From contig JAFUXW010000061.1 in the NCBI GenBank assembly GCA_017477035.1, positions 1 to 6,571 of the forward strand: a DNA stretch of 6,571 nt, written 5' to 3'. Shown here in pieces: positions 6,548-6,571 of this stretch. The position numbers and the translations under genes were made by a program. The DNA is from Alphaproteobacteria bacterium (GTDB lineage Bacteria > Pseudomonadota > Alphaproteobacteria > RF32 > CAG-239). Every line of letters begins with the position of its first letter. Position 1 is the first letter of the stretch. The notes under the pieces are model-generated. The model was given only the letters and a program-made list of their open reading frames with translations, was not told the DNA's origin and did not search any database.

Positions 6548-6571
6548 CATCTGTTTTATAGTATTATTTAA

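Overview
The window looks like ordinary chromosome from an AT-rich alphaproteobacterium. Four things point there: the C-terminal tail of ribosomal protein L9, a DUF4167 protein (a family I know essentially from Alphaproteobacteria), a small PopZ/DUF2497-like gene directly upstream of valS (a typical alphaproteobacterial arrangement), and a ValS of the alphaproteobacterial bacterial-type form. The low GC, the Lys/Asn/Ile-rich proteins and the compact intergenic spaces would fit an uncultured, possibly host-associated lineage, but that is inference. I see no mobile element, CRISPR array, tRNA or rRNA.

Layout. Positions 1-105 (+) are the 3' end of rplI, closed by a strong hairpin terminator at 124-153. 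Facing it on the minus strand is a three-gene run read from about 2675 down to 164: a DUF4167 protein (2675-2136), an unrecognised 143-residue protein (2130-1699) and a polytopic GT-C-like membrane glycosyltransferase (1681-164). The gaps are 5 and 17 bases, so this is very likely one operon. Its final gene shares the terminator hairpin with rplI. Positions 2676-2893 are a divergent, very AT-rich control region with one good sigma70-type promoter on each strand, both with 17-base spacers. Rightward from it run a 98-residue PopZ-like gene (2894-3190), valS (3260-5896) and an OmpA-domain glycine-zipper lipoprotein (5909-6547). The lipoprotein's Shine-Dalgarno sequence overlaps the valS stop codon.

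How the genes fit together. The right half mixes translation (ValS), probable polar organisation (PopZ-like) and envelope anchoring (OmpA lipoprotein). The left operon joins a nucleic-acid-binding-like DUF4167 protein with a membrane sugar transferase of unknown acceptor. No biochemical pathway is evident across them.

Points most worth a second look: the very small PopZ-like protein, which lacks the long acidic proline-rich linker; the 143-residue orphan, whose motif order reminds me of a toxin-like domain seen at the ends of secreted effector proteins; and a hairpin spanning the stop codon between the PopZ-like gene and valS.
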